Assembly (NCBI RefSeq): GCF_011302055.1
Contig: NZ_CP049871.1
Location: forward strand, 144,501 to 208,500
Reading direction: 5' to 3'
Length of the DNA stretch: 64,000 nucleotides
DNA from: Sphingomonas sinipercae
Lineage (GTDB): Bacteria > Pseudomonadota > Alphaproteobacteria > Sphingomonadales > Sphingomonadaceae
This document shows, piece by piece, positions 27,963-38,820 of the stretch. Position 1 is the stretch's first letter. Each line of letters opens with the position of its first letter. The translations under genes and the position numbers were made by a program. A model generated the notes under the pieces. It saw only the letters and a list, made by a program, of their open reading frames with translations, was not told the origin of the DNA and did not search any database.

Positions 27963-28268
27963 ATGGGCAGCAAGATGCTAACCGGCCACAGCCAGCTCGG
28001 CGAGCGGATCTCCGACATCCAGAGCCGGGCCGACCGCCTGTCACCGATGGACATCTATGCGAGGATGGATGCGATCCGCCAGGCGGCCGCCGACAGCGGC
28101 CTCGATGCGCTGGAGGGGCTCGCGCATCGCTCGGCACAGCTCGCGCTGCTCCCCGGACACAGGGTCAGCACCCAATGCTGCCTCGAGCATTTCGACGAGG
28201 CGCTGGCGAGCCGCTCGAAATCCGATCGGACGGCAATCCTGGCCGTCATCGCGGCGCGGCTGCACTGA
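27963..28268 (+). CDS. Small hypothetical protein
   Basis: 101 residues, not recognised. The ATG is preceded by an AGGAGGCGG ribosome site, so translation is likely. The sequence is helical and charged, with a hydrophobic C-terminal helix, AILAVIAARLH, and a Cys pair in STQCCLEHFDEAL. There is no signal peptide or membrane segment. It starts downstream of the rpmG promoter region and ends 39 bases before the DNA ligase gene on the same strand, so it may be co-transcribed with it. Confidence 0.7.
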   Translation: MGSKMLTGHSQLGERISDIQSRADRLSPMDIYARMDAIRQAAADSGLDALEGLAHRSAQLALLPGHRVSTQCCLEHFDEALASRSKSDRTAILAVIAARLH

Positions 28269-28307
28269 CCCGACGAAACTGAACGGCAGCGCTCTCGTTG
28301 AGGGCGG

Positions 28308-29906
28308 ATGCGCGCCTTCTCGCAGTTGCTCGACGATCTCGTCTACACGCGCTCGCGCAACACCAAACTCAAGCTGATCGGCGACTACCTCAAGGAAACG
28401 CCCGATCCCGACCGCGGGATCGCCCTTGCGGCGCTGACCGGCTCGCTCAGCATCCCCGCCGTCAAGGGCGCCGCCATCCGCGCGATTGCCGAGGAACGGG
28501 TCGATCCCGTGCTGCTCCACATGAGCCGCGACTATGTCGGCGACATGGCGGAAACGGTGGCGCTGCTGTGGCCGACCGCAAGCGATGGCGAGCCGGAGCA
28601 GGACGACGGCACGATCCGAATCTCGGACGCGGTTGAGCGGCTGGCGAGCGCTAGCCGGATGGATGCGCCGCGCGTGCTTGCGGGAATGCTCGACCATCTC
28701 GACTCGTCAGGCCGCTTCGCATTGCTCAAGCTTGCGACCGGCAACCTCCGGATCGGCATTTCCGCGCGCCTTGCGAAGCAGGCGCTCGCCGACGCCTTCT
28801 CGCTCGATGTCGATGCGGTGGAGGAGGTCTGGCACGGCATCGGCGCGCCGTATCGGGAACTGTTCGATTGGGCCGAGGGCAGGGGACCGCAGCCGACCGT
28901 TCGCGACGTGCCGGTCTTCCGCCCCTTCATGCTCGCCCACCCGCTCGAAGAGACGAAACTGTCGCTCGACGATTATGCGGCCGAATGGAAATGGGACGGC
29001 ATCCGAGTCCAGCTGGTGCGAGTCGCCGGTCAGACCCGGCTCTACAGCCGCACCGGCGACGATATTTCGGGGAGCTTCCCCGACGTCGCCGAAGCATTTT
29101 CCGCCGATGGCGTCCTCGATGGCGAATTGCTGGTGCGCGGCAGCGCTCAGGGCGCCGACCGGCATGGCGGCGCGGCGGCGAGCTTCAATGCCCTTCAGCA
29201 GCGCCTCGGCCGCAAGGTCGTCAGCGGCAAGATGCGCGAGCAATATCCGGCGTTTGTCCGCCTCTACGACATATTGATCGACGGCGATGAGGACGTGCGC
29301 GGCCTGCCATGGGCGGAGCGGCGGCAGCGGCTTGAAACGTTCATGCCCCGGCTCGATTCGCAGCGGTTCGACCTGTCGCAGCTCATCGCCGCCGACAGTT
29401 TCGAGGCGCTGGAGGAAATCCGCGGCGGCGCCCGCGACGCCTCGATCGAGGGAGTGATGCTCAAGCGTCGCGACAGCCCCTACGTCCCCGGCCGCCGGGT
29501 CGGCCTGTGGTACAAATGGAAGCGCGACCCGCTGACGGTCGATTGCGTGCTGATGTATGCGGTGCGGGGGTCCGGCAAGCGGTCCAGTTTCTACAGCGAT
29601 TACACTTTCGGCTGCTGGTCTGACGAGGGCGAGCTGCTGCCGGTCGGGAAGGCCTATTTTGGGTTCACCGACGAAGAGCTGAAATGGCTCGACCGCTTCG
29701 TTCGCAACAAGACCGTCGAGCGGTTCGGGCCGGTTCGCGAAGTCGAGAAGACGCTGGTGCTGGAGGTCGCCTTCGACTCGGTGCACCTAAGCAGCCGTCA
29801 CAAGTCCGGCCTGGCGATGCGCTTCCCACGGATCAGCCGAATTCGAACCGACAAGCCGGCGCACGAAGCCGACCGCATTGCGACGCTGAAGGCCATGGTC
29901 ACCTAG
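28308..29906 (+). CDS. ATP-dependent DNA ligase (cisplatin-damage-response / LigB type)
   Basis: 532 residues. The N-terminal alpha-helical region (1-220) precedes a nucleotidyltransferase core with motif I KWDGIRVQL, whose Lys is adenylated, motif III FVRLYDILIDG, motif IV IEGVMLKRRDSPY and motif V YKWKRDPLTVD. The OB domain at the end has RHKSGLAMRFPRISRIRTDK. This group of ligases is usually encoded with a nuclease, a Lhr-type helicase and a metallophosphoesterase in a DNA repair operon. None of those partners is next to it here. A hairpin terminator follows. Confidence 0.9.
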   Translation: MRAFSQLLDDLVYTRSRNTKLKLIGDYLKETPDPDRGIALAALTGSLSIPAVKGAAIRAIAEERVDPVLLHMSRDYVGDMAETVALLWPTASDGEPEQDDGTIRISDAVERLASASRMDAPRVLAGMLDHLDSSGRFALLKLATGNLRIGISARLAKQALADAFSLDVDAVEEVWHGIGAPYRELFDWAEGRGPQPTVRDVPVFRPFMLAHPLEETKLSLDDYAAEWKWDGIRVQLVRVAGQTRLYSRTGDDISGSFPDVAEAFSADGVLDGELLVRGSAQGADRHGGAAASFNALQQRLGRKVVSGKMREQYPAFVRLYDILIDGDEDVRGLPWAERRQRLETFMPRLDSQRFDLSQLIAADSFEALEEIRGGARDASIEGVMLKRRDSPYVPGRRVGLWYKWKRDPLTVDCVLMYAVRGSGKRSSFYSDYTFGCWSDEGELLPVGKAYFGFTDEELKWLDRFVRNKTVERFGPVREVEKTLVLEVAFDSVHLSSRHKSGLAMRFPRISRIRTDKPAHEADRIATLKAMVT

Positions 29907-29918
29907 CCGGACACGAAA

Positions 29919-29949
29919 ACGCCCGCCCGGATCGACTCCGGACGGGCGT
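29919..29949. terminator. Bidirectional intrinsic terminator between DNA ligase and csp
   Basis: ACGCCCGCCCGGA pairs with TCCGGACGGGCGT through thirteen positions with one mismatch, around a short loop. An A-run precedes it (29916-29919) and a TT/TCT follows, so it can serve both the ligase on the plus strand and the convergent cold-shock gene on the minus strand. Confidence 0.8.
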
Positions 29950-29977
29950 TTCTAGGTCTATCGCCCCGGTGGGTGGG

Positions 29978-30814
29978 TCAGGCGACAGACTGAAGGTTCA
30001 CCGCCGCATACTTGCCACGACGATCGACCTCGATCTCGAACTCCAGGCGATCGCCCTCGTTGAGGGTCGGGATGCCCGCGCGCTCGACGGCCGAGATGTG
30101 GACGAAGGCGTCCGGCTGTCCGTCGTCGCGCTGGATGAAGCCGAAGCCCTTCATCGCGTTGAAGAACTTGACCGTACCGCTTGCCTTTTCACCCGTCAGC
30201 TGCCGCTGCGGGCCGCCGCGGTCGCCACCCGCGGCGCGATCGCCGCCGGCACTGGCGCCGCCGCGCTCGACCGGCATCGGTTCGCCGTCGATGCGGATGT
30301 TCGTCGCCGAAATGCGCCCGCCGCGATCGACCAGCGTGAATTCCAGCGGCTGGCCGTCGGCGAGGTCCGAAAGACCGGCCTGTTCCACCGCCGAGATGTG
30401 CACGAACACATCTTCGCCGCCATCATCGCGGACGATGAAGCCGAAACCTTTGGCCGGGTTGAAGAATTTGACGACGCCCTTGCCTTCGCCAACGACCTGC
30501 GGAGGCATGCCGCGGCCAGCACCGCCAGCGCCGCCGCCGAAGCCGCCGCCACCAGCACCGCCGCCGCCACGGAAGCCACCGCCTCCGCCGCCGCCGCCGA
30601 ACCGGTCCCCGCCGCCGCCGAAGCCGCCACGATCACCGAATGCCGGGCGCTGGCCGTAGCCGCCGCCGCCGCCACCACCGAAACCGCCGCGATCGGCAAA
30701 GCCGCCGCCGCTGCCGCGATCACCGCCACTGTAGGCGTCTTCTCCGCCAAACCCGTCGCGCTTATCCCTGCCGCGACCGCCACGATCGCCTTTGCGCCCT
30801 CTATCGAAACCCAT
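29978..30814 (-). CDS. Two-domain cold-shock protein with glycine-rich RGG-like N-terminus
   Basis: 278 residues. Two cold-shock domains are spaced exactly 100 residues apart: RNP1 KGFGFI at 122-127 and 222-227, and RNP2 VFVHI at 136-140 and AFVHI at 236-240. Tandem CSDs are typical of alphaproteobacteria, but most such proteins are about 200 residues or less. The additional first 103 residues are Gly/Arg/Phe/Asp-rich (DRGGFGGGG repeats), like eukaryotic RGG RNA-binding tails. It should bind single-stranded RNA or DNA in the cytoplasm and may melt mRNA structures in the cold. Its leader carries a hairpin (30869-30920). Confidence 0.9.
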   Translation of the reverse strand: MGFDRGRKGDRGGRGRDKRDGFGGEDAYSGGDRGSGGGFADRGGFGGGGGGGYGQRPAFGDRGGFGGGGDRFGGGGGGGGFRGGGGAGGGGFGGGAGGAGRGMPPQVVGEGKGVVKFFNPAKGFGFIVRDDGGEDVFVHISAVEQAGLSDLADGQPLEFTLVDRGGRISATNIRIDGEPMPVERGGASAGGDRAAGGDRGGPQRQLTGEKASGTVKFFNAMKGFGFIQRDDGQPDAFVHISAVERAGIPTLNEGDRLEFEIEVDRRGKYAAVNLQSVA

Positions 30815-30868
30815 GCCCGTCCAAATTCCCTGTGCCCACTATTCGACAACAACCAACGCGCTGGGCAG

Positions 30869-30920
30869 TAAGGCGCAACCGGTCCTCGTGCGTTTCGCTC
30901 ACGCACCATTCAGCGCCTTA
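30869..30920 (-). promoter_or_regulatory. Structured 5' leader element of the cold-shock gene
   Basis: On the minus strand TAAGGCGC pairs with GCGCCTTA (8 base pairs), and nested inside it GTGCGT pairs with ACGCAC around a GAGCGAA loop. The element lies 55-106 bases before the ATG. Long structured leaders that control translation by temperature are known for csp mRNAs in other bacteria. That this one is transcribed and acts so is an inference. Confidence 0.5.
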
Positions 30921-31035
30921 CAGGAAAAATACTGCCTCCTCTAGTGATTCCATGGCGCAGTCGCTGCTATGGCGCATCGAAGGCTGCCGTCCGCGACAGG
31001 GGAACGCGCAGGGGGCGACATCAGAAGCGAGCAGA

Positions 31036-31656
31036 ATGAGCATTCATTTCCACGAAGAAGACCTGCCCGAAGGGGTCACGTTCGACGGACCGATCGCCGT
31101 CGACACCGAGGCGATGGGCCTGATGCCCGGCCGCGACCGGCTGTGCCTGGTCCAGCTTTCCGACGGCAACGGGGAGGAGCATCTCGTCCGCTTCGGTCCC
31201 GGCAGCGACTATTCGGCGCCGCGGCTTAAGGCGCTGCTGGCCGACCCGCAGCGGCTCAAGCTCTACCACTTCGCCCGTTTCGACCTCGCGATCATGATTC
31301 GCTACCTCGGAATCGTCGCCGGTCCGATCTACTGCACCCGCACCGCGTCGCGCCTCGTGCGCACCTACACCGACCGCCACGGGCTCAAGGACCTGGTGCG
31401 CGAACTGCTCGGGCAGGAGATTTCCAAGCAGCAGCAGACCAGCGATTGGGGCGCGAGCGAGATCAACGATGCGCAGCGCGAATATGCCGCGAGCGACGTG
31501 CGCTACCTCCACCAGCTCAAGGCGAAGTTGGACGAGCGGCTGCAGCGCGAAAACCGGGTCGAGCTGGCGCAGGGCTGCTTCGACTTCCTGCCGCACCGGG
31601 CCCTGCTCGATATCGCCGGCTGGCCCGACCAGGACATCTTCGCGCACGACGGATGA
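31036..31656 (+). CDS. rnd: Ribonuclease D (3'-5' exoribonuclease)
   Basis: 206 residues, the short form of RNase D without HRDC domains. The DEDD exonuclease site shows IAVDTEAMGL (motif I) and EYAASDVRYL (motif III with D and Y). FARFDLAIMIRYLG carries motif II. It trims 3' ends of tRNA and other small RNAs. I chose ATG 31036 (MSIHFHEEDLP); the frame upstream is not coding. The stop overlaps lptC as ATGA. The order rnd-lptC-lptA-lptB-rpoN is common in sphingomonads. Confidence 0.9.
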   Translation: MSIHFHEEDLPEGVTFDGPIAVDTEAMGLMPGRDRLCLVQLSDGNGEEHLVRFGPGSDYSAPRLKALLADPQRLKLYHFARFDLAIMIRYLGIVAGPIYCTRTASRLVRTYTDRHGLKDLVRELLGQEISKQQQTSDWGASEINDAQREYAASDVRYLHQLKAKLDERLQRENRVELAQGCFDFLPHRALLDIAGWPDQDIFAHDG

Positions 31657-32291
31657 GCGAGGCGGCCCAGACAGAACGCGCGGTCAAACAGCGCTGGGCG
31701 GTGCCCGGAAGCAGGCACGACCGCCTGGTCGGCTTTGCCAAGGTCGCCCTGCCGTCCGCGGTCGGGGTTCTGATTGCGGTCCTTGCGCTCGCGCCGCTCG
31801 ACAAGCGCGGGGACGTCAGCTTCATCCTCGACAAGAACAAGGTCGATAACGCGCCGGAGCGGATGCGGGTCGACACGGCGCGCTACACCGGGGCGGACAA
31901 TCAGGGCCGGCCCTTCCAGATCCTCGCTCGGTCCGCGGTCCAGCCGAGTTCCGACGACCCGATCGTCGATATTCGCGGGATGATGGCCCGGCTTGGCCTT
32001 GCCGACGGCCCGGTGACCATCGTTGCCAACCTCGCCCGCTACAATCTCGACGAACAACGGGCTGCGGTCAGCGGCCCAGTGCGCGTGACCGGGCCCAACG
32101 ATTACCGGCTGACGACCAGCAACGTCAGCGTCGACATGAAGGATCGAACCGTCACCGGCAGCGGCGGCGTCCAGGGCCGGATAGAGCTTGGCGACTTCCA
32201 GGCCGGCAGGATGCGCGCCGACCTTGGCCAACGCACGGTCGTCCTCGACCAAGGCGTTCGCTTGAAAATCGTGCAGGGGGCGGTCAGATGA
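31653..32291 (+). CDS. lptC: LPS export protein LptC
   Basis: 212 residues. The N-terminal membrane anchor is at about residues 28-46 (KVALPSAVGVLIAVLALAPL). The periplasmic jellyroll follows, with ILDKNKVDNAPERMRVDTARYTG split over two stretches and TTSNVSVDMKDRTVTGSGG near the end. LptC bridges the LptBFG pump to LptA. It overlaps rnd by four bases and lptA by four bases, so the genes are coupled. LptF and LptG are not in the window. Confidence 0.85.
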   Translation: MSEAAQTERAVKQRWAVPGSRHDRLVGFAKVALPSAVGVLIAVLALAPLDKRGDVSFILDKNKVDNAPERMRVDTARYTGADNQGRPFQILARSAVQPSSDDPIVDIRGMMARLGLADGPVTIVANLARYNLDEQRAAVSGPVRVTGPNDYRLTTSNVSVDMKDRTVTGSGGVQGRIELGDFQAGRMRADLGQRTVVLDQGVRLKIVQGAVR

Positions 32292-32821
32292 TGACGATGC
32301 GACGCACCATCCTGTCCCTTGCCGCCGCGGCAACCCTCGCCGCCGGTGCATTGGCGCAGGCGCAAGCGCCGGTTTCGGCGCTGAAGGGCCACAACAGCAA
32401 TGCGCCGGTCGACGTCACCGCCGACCGCATCGAAGTGCAGGATCGCGCCGATCGCGCCATCTTCGCCGGCAACGTAAAGGTTCGCCAGGGCGAGCTGTCG
32501 ATGGACACGCAGCGCGTGACGGTCGCTTACGCAAGCGCGGGCGGCATCCAGATCCAGCGGCTCGACGCAAGCGGCGGCGTCATTGTCCGAAGCCCGTCGG
32601 AAACAGCGCGCGGCGACTTCGGAATCTACGATCTCGACCGGCGCCTGATTACGTTGATCGGCGACGTGCAGCTGAACCGGGCCGGGTCGAGCATCAACGG
32701 TGCTCGCCTCGTGATCGACCTCGACAGTGGCCGCGCGGTCATCGATGGCGGCCCGGCCGGCGTTGCGCAGAGCGGTGGGCGGGTGACCGGCCACTTCACG
32801 GTCCCGCAGCGCGGCAACTGA
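32288..32821 (+). CDS. lptA: LPS transport protein LptA (OstA-like)
   Basis: 177 residues. A signal peptide ends near residue 26 (LAAGALAQAQA). The OstA domain follows: VDVTADRIEVQDRADRAIFAGNV, VRQGELSMDTQRVTV, then GDVQLNRAGSSINGARLVIDL. LptA forms the periplasmic bridge that carries LPS to the outer membrane. The ATG overlaps the lptC stop; lptB starts five bases after this stop. Sequence and gene order agree. Confidence 0.92.
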   Translation: MMTMRRTILSLAAAATLAAGALAQAQAPVSALKGHNSNAPVDVTADRIEVQDRADRAIFAGNVKVRQGELSMDTQRVTVAYASAGGIQIQRLDASGGVIVRSPSETARGDFGIYDLDRRLITLIGDVQLNRAGSSINGARLVIDLDSGRAVIDGGPAGVAQSGGRVTGHFTVPQRGN

Positions 32822-32825
32822 GCCG

Positions 32826-33596
32826 ATGAACGAGGCTTCCACGCTGGTCCGGCCGGCCGACCAGGCCACCGTGGGAACGGGGCTGGAAGTGCGTTCGATC
32901 GCCAAGGCCTACGATCGCCGCGCGGTGCTCCACGACGTGTCCCTGTCGGTCGACCGCGGTGAAGTGGTCGGGCTGCTCGGTCCCAATGGCGCGGGCAAGA
33001 CCACCTGCTTCTATTCCGTCATGGGGCTGGTGAGGCCGGACGCCGGACGGATCCTGCTCGACGGGCAGGACATCACCGGCCTGCCAATGTACCGCCGCGC
33101 GGTTCTGGGCCTCGGTTACCTGCCGCAGGAAACCTCAATCTTCCGCGGGCTTAGCGTCGAGCAAAACATCATGGCGGTGCTCGAGGTATCGGAGCCCGAC
33201 CGCGAGACCCGCCGCGCCCGGCTCGACCAGTTGCTCGACGAATTCGGGCTGACTCGGCTGCGCGATTCCGCGGCGATGGCGCTGTCGGGGGGCGAGCGGC
33301 GGCGCTGCGAAATCGCCCGCGCGCTTGCCGCCGACCCGTCGATCATGCTGCTGGACGAGCCCTTCGCGGGCATCGACCCGATCTCCATCTCCGACATCCG
33401 CGAGCTGGTCCGCGAGCTCAAGCAGCGCGACATCGGCGTTCTGATCACCGACCATAATGTCCGCGAGACGCTCGATATCGTCGACCGCGCCTGCATCATC
33501 TACGACGGGCAAGTGCTGTTCCAGGGCACGCCCGAAGCCTTGGTTGCAGACAGCGAGGTCCGCCGGCTCTATCTTGGCGAGAGTTTTGCTCTTTAG
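32826..33596 (+). CDS. lptB: LPS export ABC transporter ATP-binding protein LptB
   Basis: 256 residues. An N-terminal extension of about 20 residues precedes the ABC core. Walker A is GLLGPNGAGKTT, the Q-loop region is GYLPQETSIFRGLSVEQNI, the signature is LSGGERRRCEIARAL, Walker B is IMLLDEPFAGIDP, and the switch His lies in VLITDHNVRETLDI. The DHNVRETL and YLGESF ends are typical of LptB. It powers LPS extraction from the inner membrane together with LptFG. rpoN follows after 14 bases, a conserved linkage. Confidence 0.96.
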   Translation: MNEASTLVRPADQATVGTGLEVRSIAKAYDRRAVLHDVSLSVDRGEVVGLLGPNGAGKTTCFYSVMGLVRPDAGRILLDGQDITGLPMYRRAVLGLGYLPQETSIFRGLSVEQNIMAVLEVSEPDRETRRARLDQLLDEFGLTRLRDSAAMALSGGERRRCEIARALAADPSIMLLDEPFAGIDPISISDIRELVRELKQRDIGVLITDHNVRETLDIVDRACIIYDGQVLFQGTPEALVADSEVRRLYLGESFAL

Positions 33597-33610
33597 GAGC
33601 CGGTAAGCCA

Positions 33611-35026
33611 GTGGGCCTCGGTCCGACGATCCAACTTCGCCAATCGCAGCAGCTGGTAATGACCCCGCAGCTGACGCAGGCGATCAAGCTGCTGACGCTC
33701 AGCAACCTCGAACTCGAGGCCGCGATCGCCGAGGAAGTGGCGAACAATCCCCTGCTCGAAATGGCCTCCGGTGAAGAGGGCGGCGATGGCCCCGGCGAAA
33801 GCGAGCCGTCGCCGGACGAACCCGGGCCCGCCGAGGACGATCGGCCGCTCGATTACGACTTCGAACAGGCGGCGCTGGAAACGGACAGCTTCACCGACGT
33901 GACCGTCGCGTCGACCGATGGCGAAGGCTTCGATTTCGACCGGCTGGAGGCCTGCGAAACGTCGCTGTGCGAACATTTGATGGCCCAGTTGTTCGGCGCG
34001 TCGGGGACAATTGCGCTGCTGGCGCAAATCATCGTCCAGCAGCTCGACGAGACCGGCTATCTGACGACGCCGCTATCCGACATCGCCAGCGATTCGGGCG
34101 CAACGAAGGCCGAGGCCGAACAGGCGCTGGCCCTGGTCCAGTCGCTCGATCCGCCCGGAATCGGCGCCCGCGACCTGTCCGAATGCCTCGCGCTGCAGGC
34201 CAAGGCTGCCGACCGCTACGACCCGGCGATGGCGCGGCTGATCGACAATCTGGAATTGCTCGCCAAGGGGCGGATGAGCGACCTCAAGCGCATCTGCGGG
34301 GTCGATGACGAGGACCTTCACGACATGGTCCGCGAATTGCGCGCCTACGATCCCAAGCCGGGATGCGCGTTTAGCGCGGTCGCTGCGGAGGAAGTCGCGC
34401 CCGACGTGTTTGTGCGCCGCACCGCCAAGGGCTTCGCGGTCGAGCTAAACGGTGCTGCGCTGCCTCGGCTGCTGGTCAACCGGCGCTATTACCAGGAGCT
34501 CAAGCGCGGGCCGCAGGACGGCAAGTCGAAGGCTTGGCTGAGCGAGTGCCTGGCCAGCGCAAACTGGCTGGTCCGCGCGCTCGACCAGCGGGCGCGGACC
34601 ATCGTCAAGGTCGTCAGCAAGGTGGTCGAGCGGCAGCAGGGCTTCTTCGACCATGGAGTCGCCGCGCTGAAGCCGCTGACCCTGCGGGAGATTGCCGAGG
34701 CGATCGAGATGCACGAATCCACCGTCAGCCGAGTGACGACCAATAAATATCTGCTGTGCGACCGCGGCGTGTTCGAACTGAAATACTTCTTCGGGTCTGG
34801 GGTGGCGTCGGCGGCAGGGGACGGCGCTTCGGCGGAGGCGGTGAAGGCGGGCATCAGGGAGATCGTCGCCGCTGAGCGCGAGGTGTTGAGCGACGATGCG
34901 ATTGCCGAGCTGCTCAAGCGCCGGGGCTTCGATTGCGCGCGCCGGACCGTCGTCAAATATCGCGAATCGATGGGCATCGGCTCATCGGTCCAGCGGCGTC
35001 GTCAGCGGAAGATATCCGGCGGCTAG
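33611..35026 (+). CDS. rpoN: RNA polymerase sigma-54 factor
   Basis: 471 residues. Region I is Gln- and Leu-rich (IQLRQSQQLVMTPQLTQAIKL). An acidic region II follows. Region III has the helix-turn-helix at TLREIAEAIEMHESTVSR and the RpoN box ARRTVVKYR near the C-terminus. The start is GTG at 33611, giving the usual GPTIQLRQSQQ entry. It needs AAA+ activators, none of which are in the window. The last four bases overlap the convergent EEP-family gene at CTAG. Confidence 0.95.
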   Translation: MGLGPTIQLRQSQQLVMTPQLTQAIKLLTLSNLELEAAIAEEVANNPLLEMASGEEGGDGPGESEPSPDEPGPAEDDRPLDYDFEQAALETDSFTDVTVASTDGEGFDFDRLEACETSLCEHLMAQLFGASGTIALLAQIIVQQLDETGYLTTPLSDIASDSGATKAEAEQALALVQSLDPPGIGARDLSECLALQAKAADRYDPAMARLIDNLELLAKGRMSDLKRICGVDDEDLHDMVRELRAYDPKPGCAFSAVAAEEVAPDVFVRRTAKGFAVELNGAALPRLLVNRRYYQELKRGPQDGKSKAWLSECLASANWLVRALDQRARTIVKVVSKVVERQQGFFDHGVAALKPLTLREIAEAIEMHESTVSRVTTNKYLLCDRGVFELKYFFGSGVASAAGDGASAEAVKAGIREIVAAEREVLSDDAIAELLKRRGFDCARRTVVKYRESMGIGSSVQRRRQRKISGG

Positions 35027-35799
35027 ACCGACAGCCGCGCCCAGATCGGCAAGTGGTCGGACGCCTTGCGGGCGACTTCGCTCATGTGCACGCCGGCGGC
35101 TTCGATCTTCGCGCCCTGGACGATGATCCGGTCGAGCGGCGCCATCGGGTGGCGAGCGTGGAAGCTTGGCCCCGTCTGGGCAATGCGGAAGGTCGGCGGC
35201 AGGTCCATCAGGCAGCCGGCGGCGCTGCGCCATTCGTTGGTGTCGCCCATCAGCACGGTGGGCATGGTTTGCGGACGCTTGGCGACCGCTTCCAGGATCG
35301 CCCGCATCTGGCGTCGCCGCCACAGGCCGGACAGGTCGAGATGCATGCCGATCACCCGCACCGGCTTGTCGCCCGCGAGCAATAGCTCCGCCATCACCGC
35401 GCCGCGCGGTTCGAGCGTGGGCAGGTCGAGGGCGGCGCATTCCATAATCCGCACGTCGTGCTTCACCAGCAATGCATTGCCATGCCAGCCGATGTTGCGC
35501 GTGTTGACCTTCAGGAAGCGTTCGGCGTGCGCCCGCGCCTTTTCCATCCGCCGCTTGTGGCGAACGCCCAGATGGACCGGCTGGTACATGCCATGGTCGT
35601 CGATCAGTTCGTGCGGCACCGCCGAAGCGCGCCCGCCGAAACGCTTGTCCGCCTCCTGCAGCGCGACGATATCGGCATCGATTTCCTGAAGGACTTCAAG
35701 AATGCGATGCGGATCGCGGCGACGGTCGGTGCCGATCGCTTTGCGCATGTTGTAGCTGGCAATGGTGATGGTGCTGGCGGCCATTGCCGCATCAAGCAT
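35023..35799 (-). CDS. Endonuclease/exonuclease/phosphatase (EEP) family protein
   Basis: 258 residues. It has the EEP fold: ITIASYNMRKAIGTD with the Asn, ADIVALQEADKRF with the Glu, GNALLVKHDV, VRVIGMHLDLSG, MGDTNEW with the catalytic Asp and Asn, and SDHLPIWARL at the C-terminus. The family includes DNA repair nucleases, sphingomyelinases and inositol phosphatases, so the substrate is open. It has no signal peptide. An alternative start, MAASTITIA at 35784, is as likely. The start overlaps the GFA gene by eight bases. Confidence 0.85.
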   Translation of the reverse strand: MLDAAMAASTITIASYNMRKAIGTDRRRDPHRILEVLQEIDADIVALQEADKRFGGRASAVPHELIDDHGMYQPVHLGVRHKRRMEKARAHAERFLKVNTRNIGWHGNALLVKHDVRIMECAALDLPTLEPRGAVMAELLLAGDKPVRVIGMHLDLSGLWRRRQMRAILEAVAKRPQTMPTVLMGDTNEWRSAAGCLMDLPPTFRIAQTGPSFHARHPMAPLDRIIVQGAKIEAAGVHMSEVARKASDHLPIWARLSV

Positions 35800-36217
35800 C
35801 CGTGCCGCTCAGCGGTTCCGCAATCCGCGTCGGGGTCCAGCGCCGGCGGCGACGCTCGATCCTGTCGGCGCTGCCTTCCGAGTCGTAAACGATCGGTTCG
35901 GCGGTAAGCTCAAGCTGCGGATTGTCGAAGCAATTGAGATTGAAGGTGCCGAGCCAATGCTCGCCGTCCTGCATGACCGCCGCGACGTAACTGCCGCACG
36001 TCGGGCAAAGCAGGAAATCGGTGATTCCAAGGCCAAAGCGATAGCGGGTCAGCGGCAACGAAGCGGTAATGTCGCCCTGCCCTTGCGCATCGCTGACATT
36101 GCGCGACCCATGCTTGCGGCAAAAACTGCACTGACAGGCGCGCACCGCCAGCGGCTGCTCGCTCGCATAGGTGAACGTCACCGCGCCGCAGTGGCAGGAG
36201 CCGGCGTGGACGGTCAC
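35792..36217 (-). CDS. GFA family (glutathione-dependent formaldehyde-activating, CENP-V/GFA) zinc protein
   Basis: 141 residues. The zinc and glutathione-binding motifs are GSCHCGAV, ACQCSFCRKHG and LCPTCGSYVA. I set the start at GTG 36217, one base after the gyrB stop (TAG A GTG), which gives MTVHAGSCHCGAV. A start further upstream inside gyrB is less likely. The family name comes from one enzyme; most members have no proven activity. It is probably translated by reinitiation after gyrB and overlaps the EEP gene by eight bases. Confidence 0.83.
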   Translation of the reverse strand: MTVHAGSCHCGAVTFTYASEQPLAVRACQCSFCRKHGSRNVSDAQGQGDITASLPLTRYRFGLGITDFLLCPTCGSYVAAVMQDGEHWLGTFNLNCFDNPQLELTAEPIVYDSEGSADRIERRRRRWTPTRIAEPLSGTDA

Positions 36218-36218
36218 T

Positions 36219-38756
<2,538 letters not shown>

Positions 38757-38787
38757 TCACGCGTGCGCGCGCGTAGGCGAGCGCTCA

Positions 38788-38809
38788 ATGGGGGAGCCGT
38801 CGGGCTCCC
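38788..38809 (-). terminator. Hairpin between the DEAD-box helicase and gyrB
   Basis: GGGGGAGCC pairs with GGCTCCCCC (nine pairs) around a four-base loop, 11 bases after the helicase stop. There is no clear T-run on the minus strand, so termination may need Rho or be partial. It separates helicase from gyrB transcription. Confidence 0.5.
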
Positions 38810-38820
38810 CCTGAGACGTT

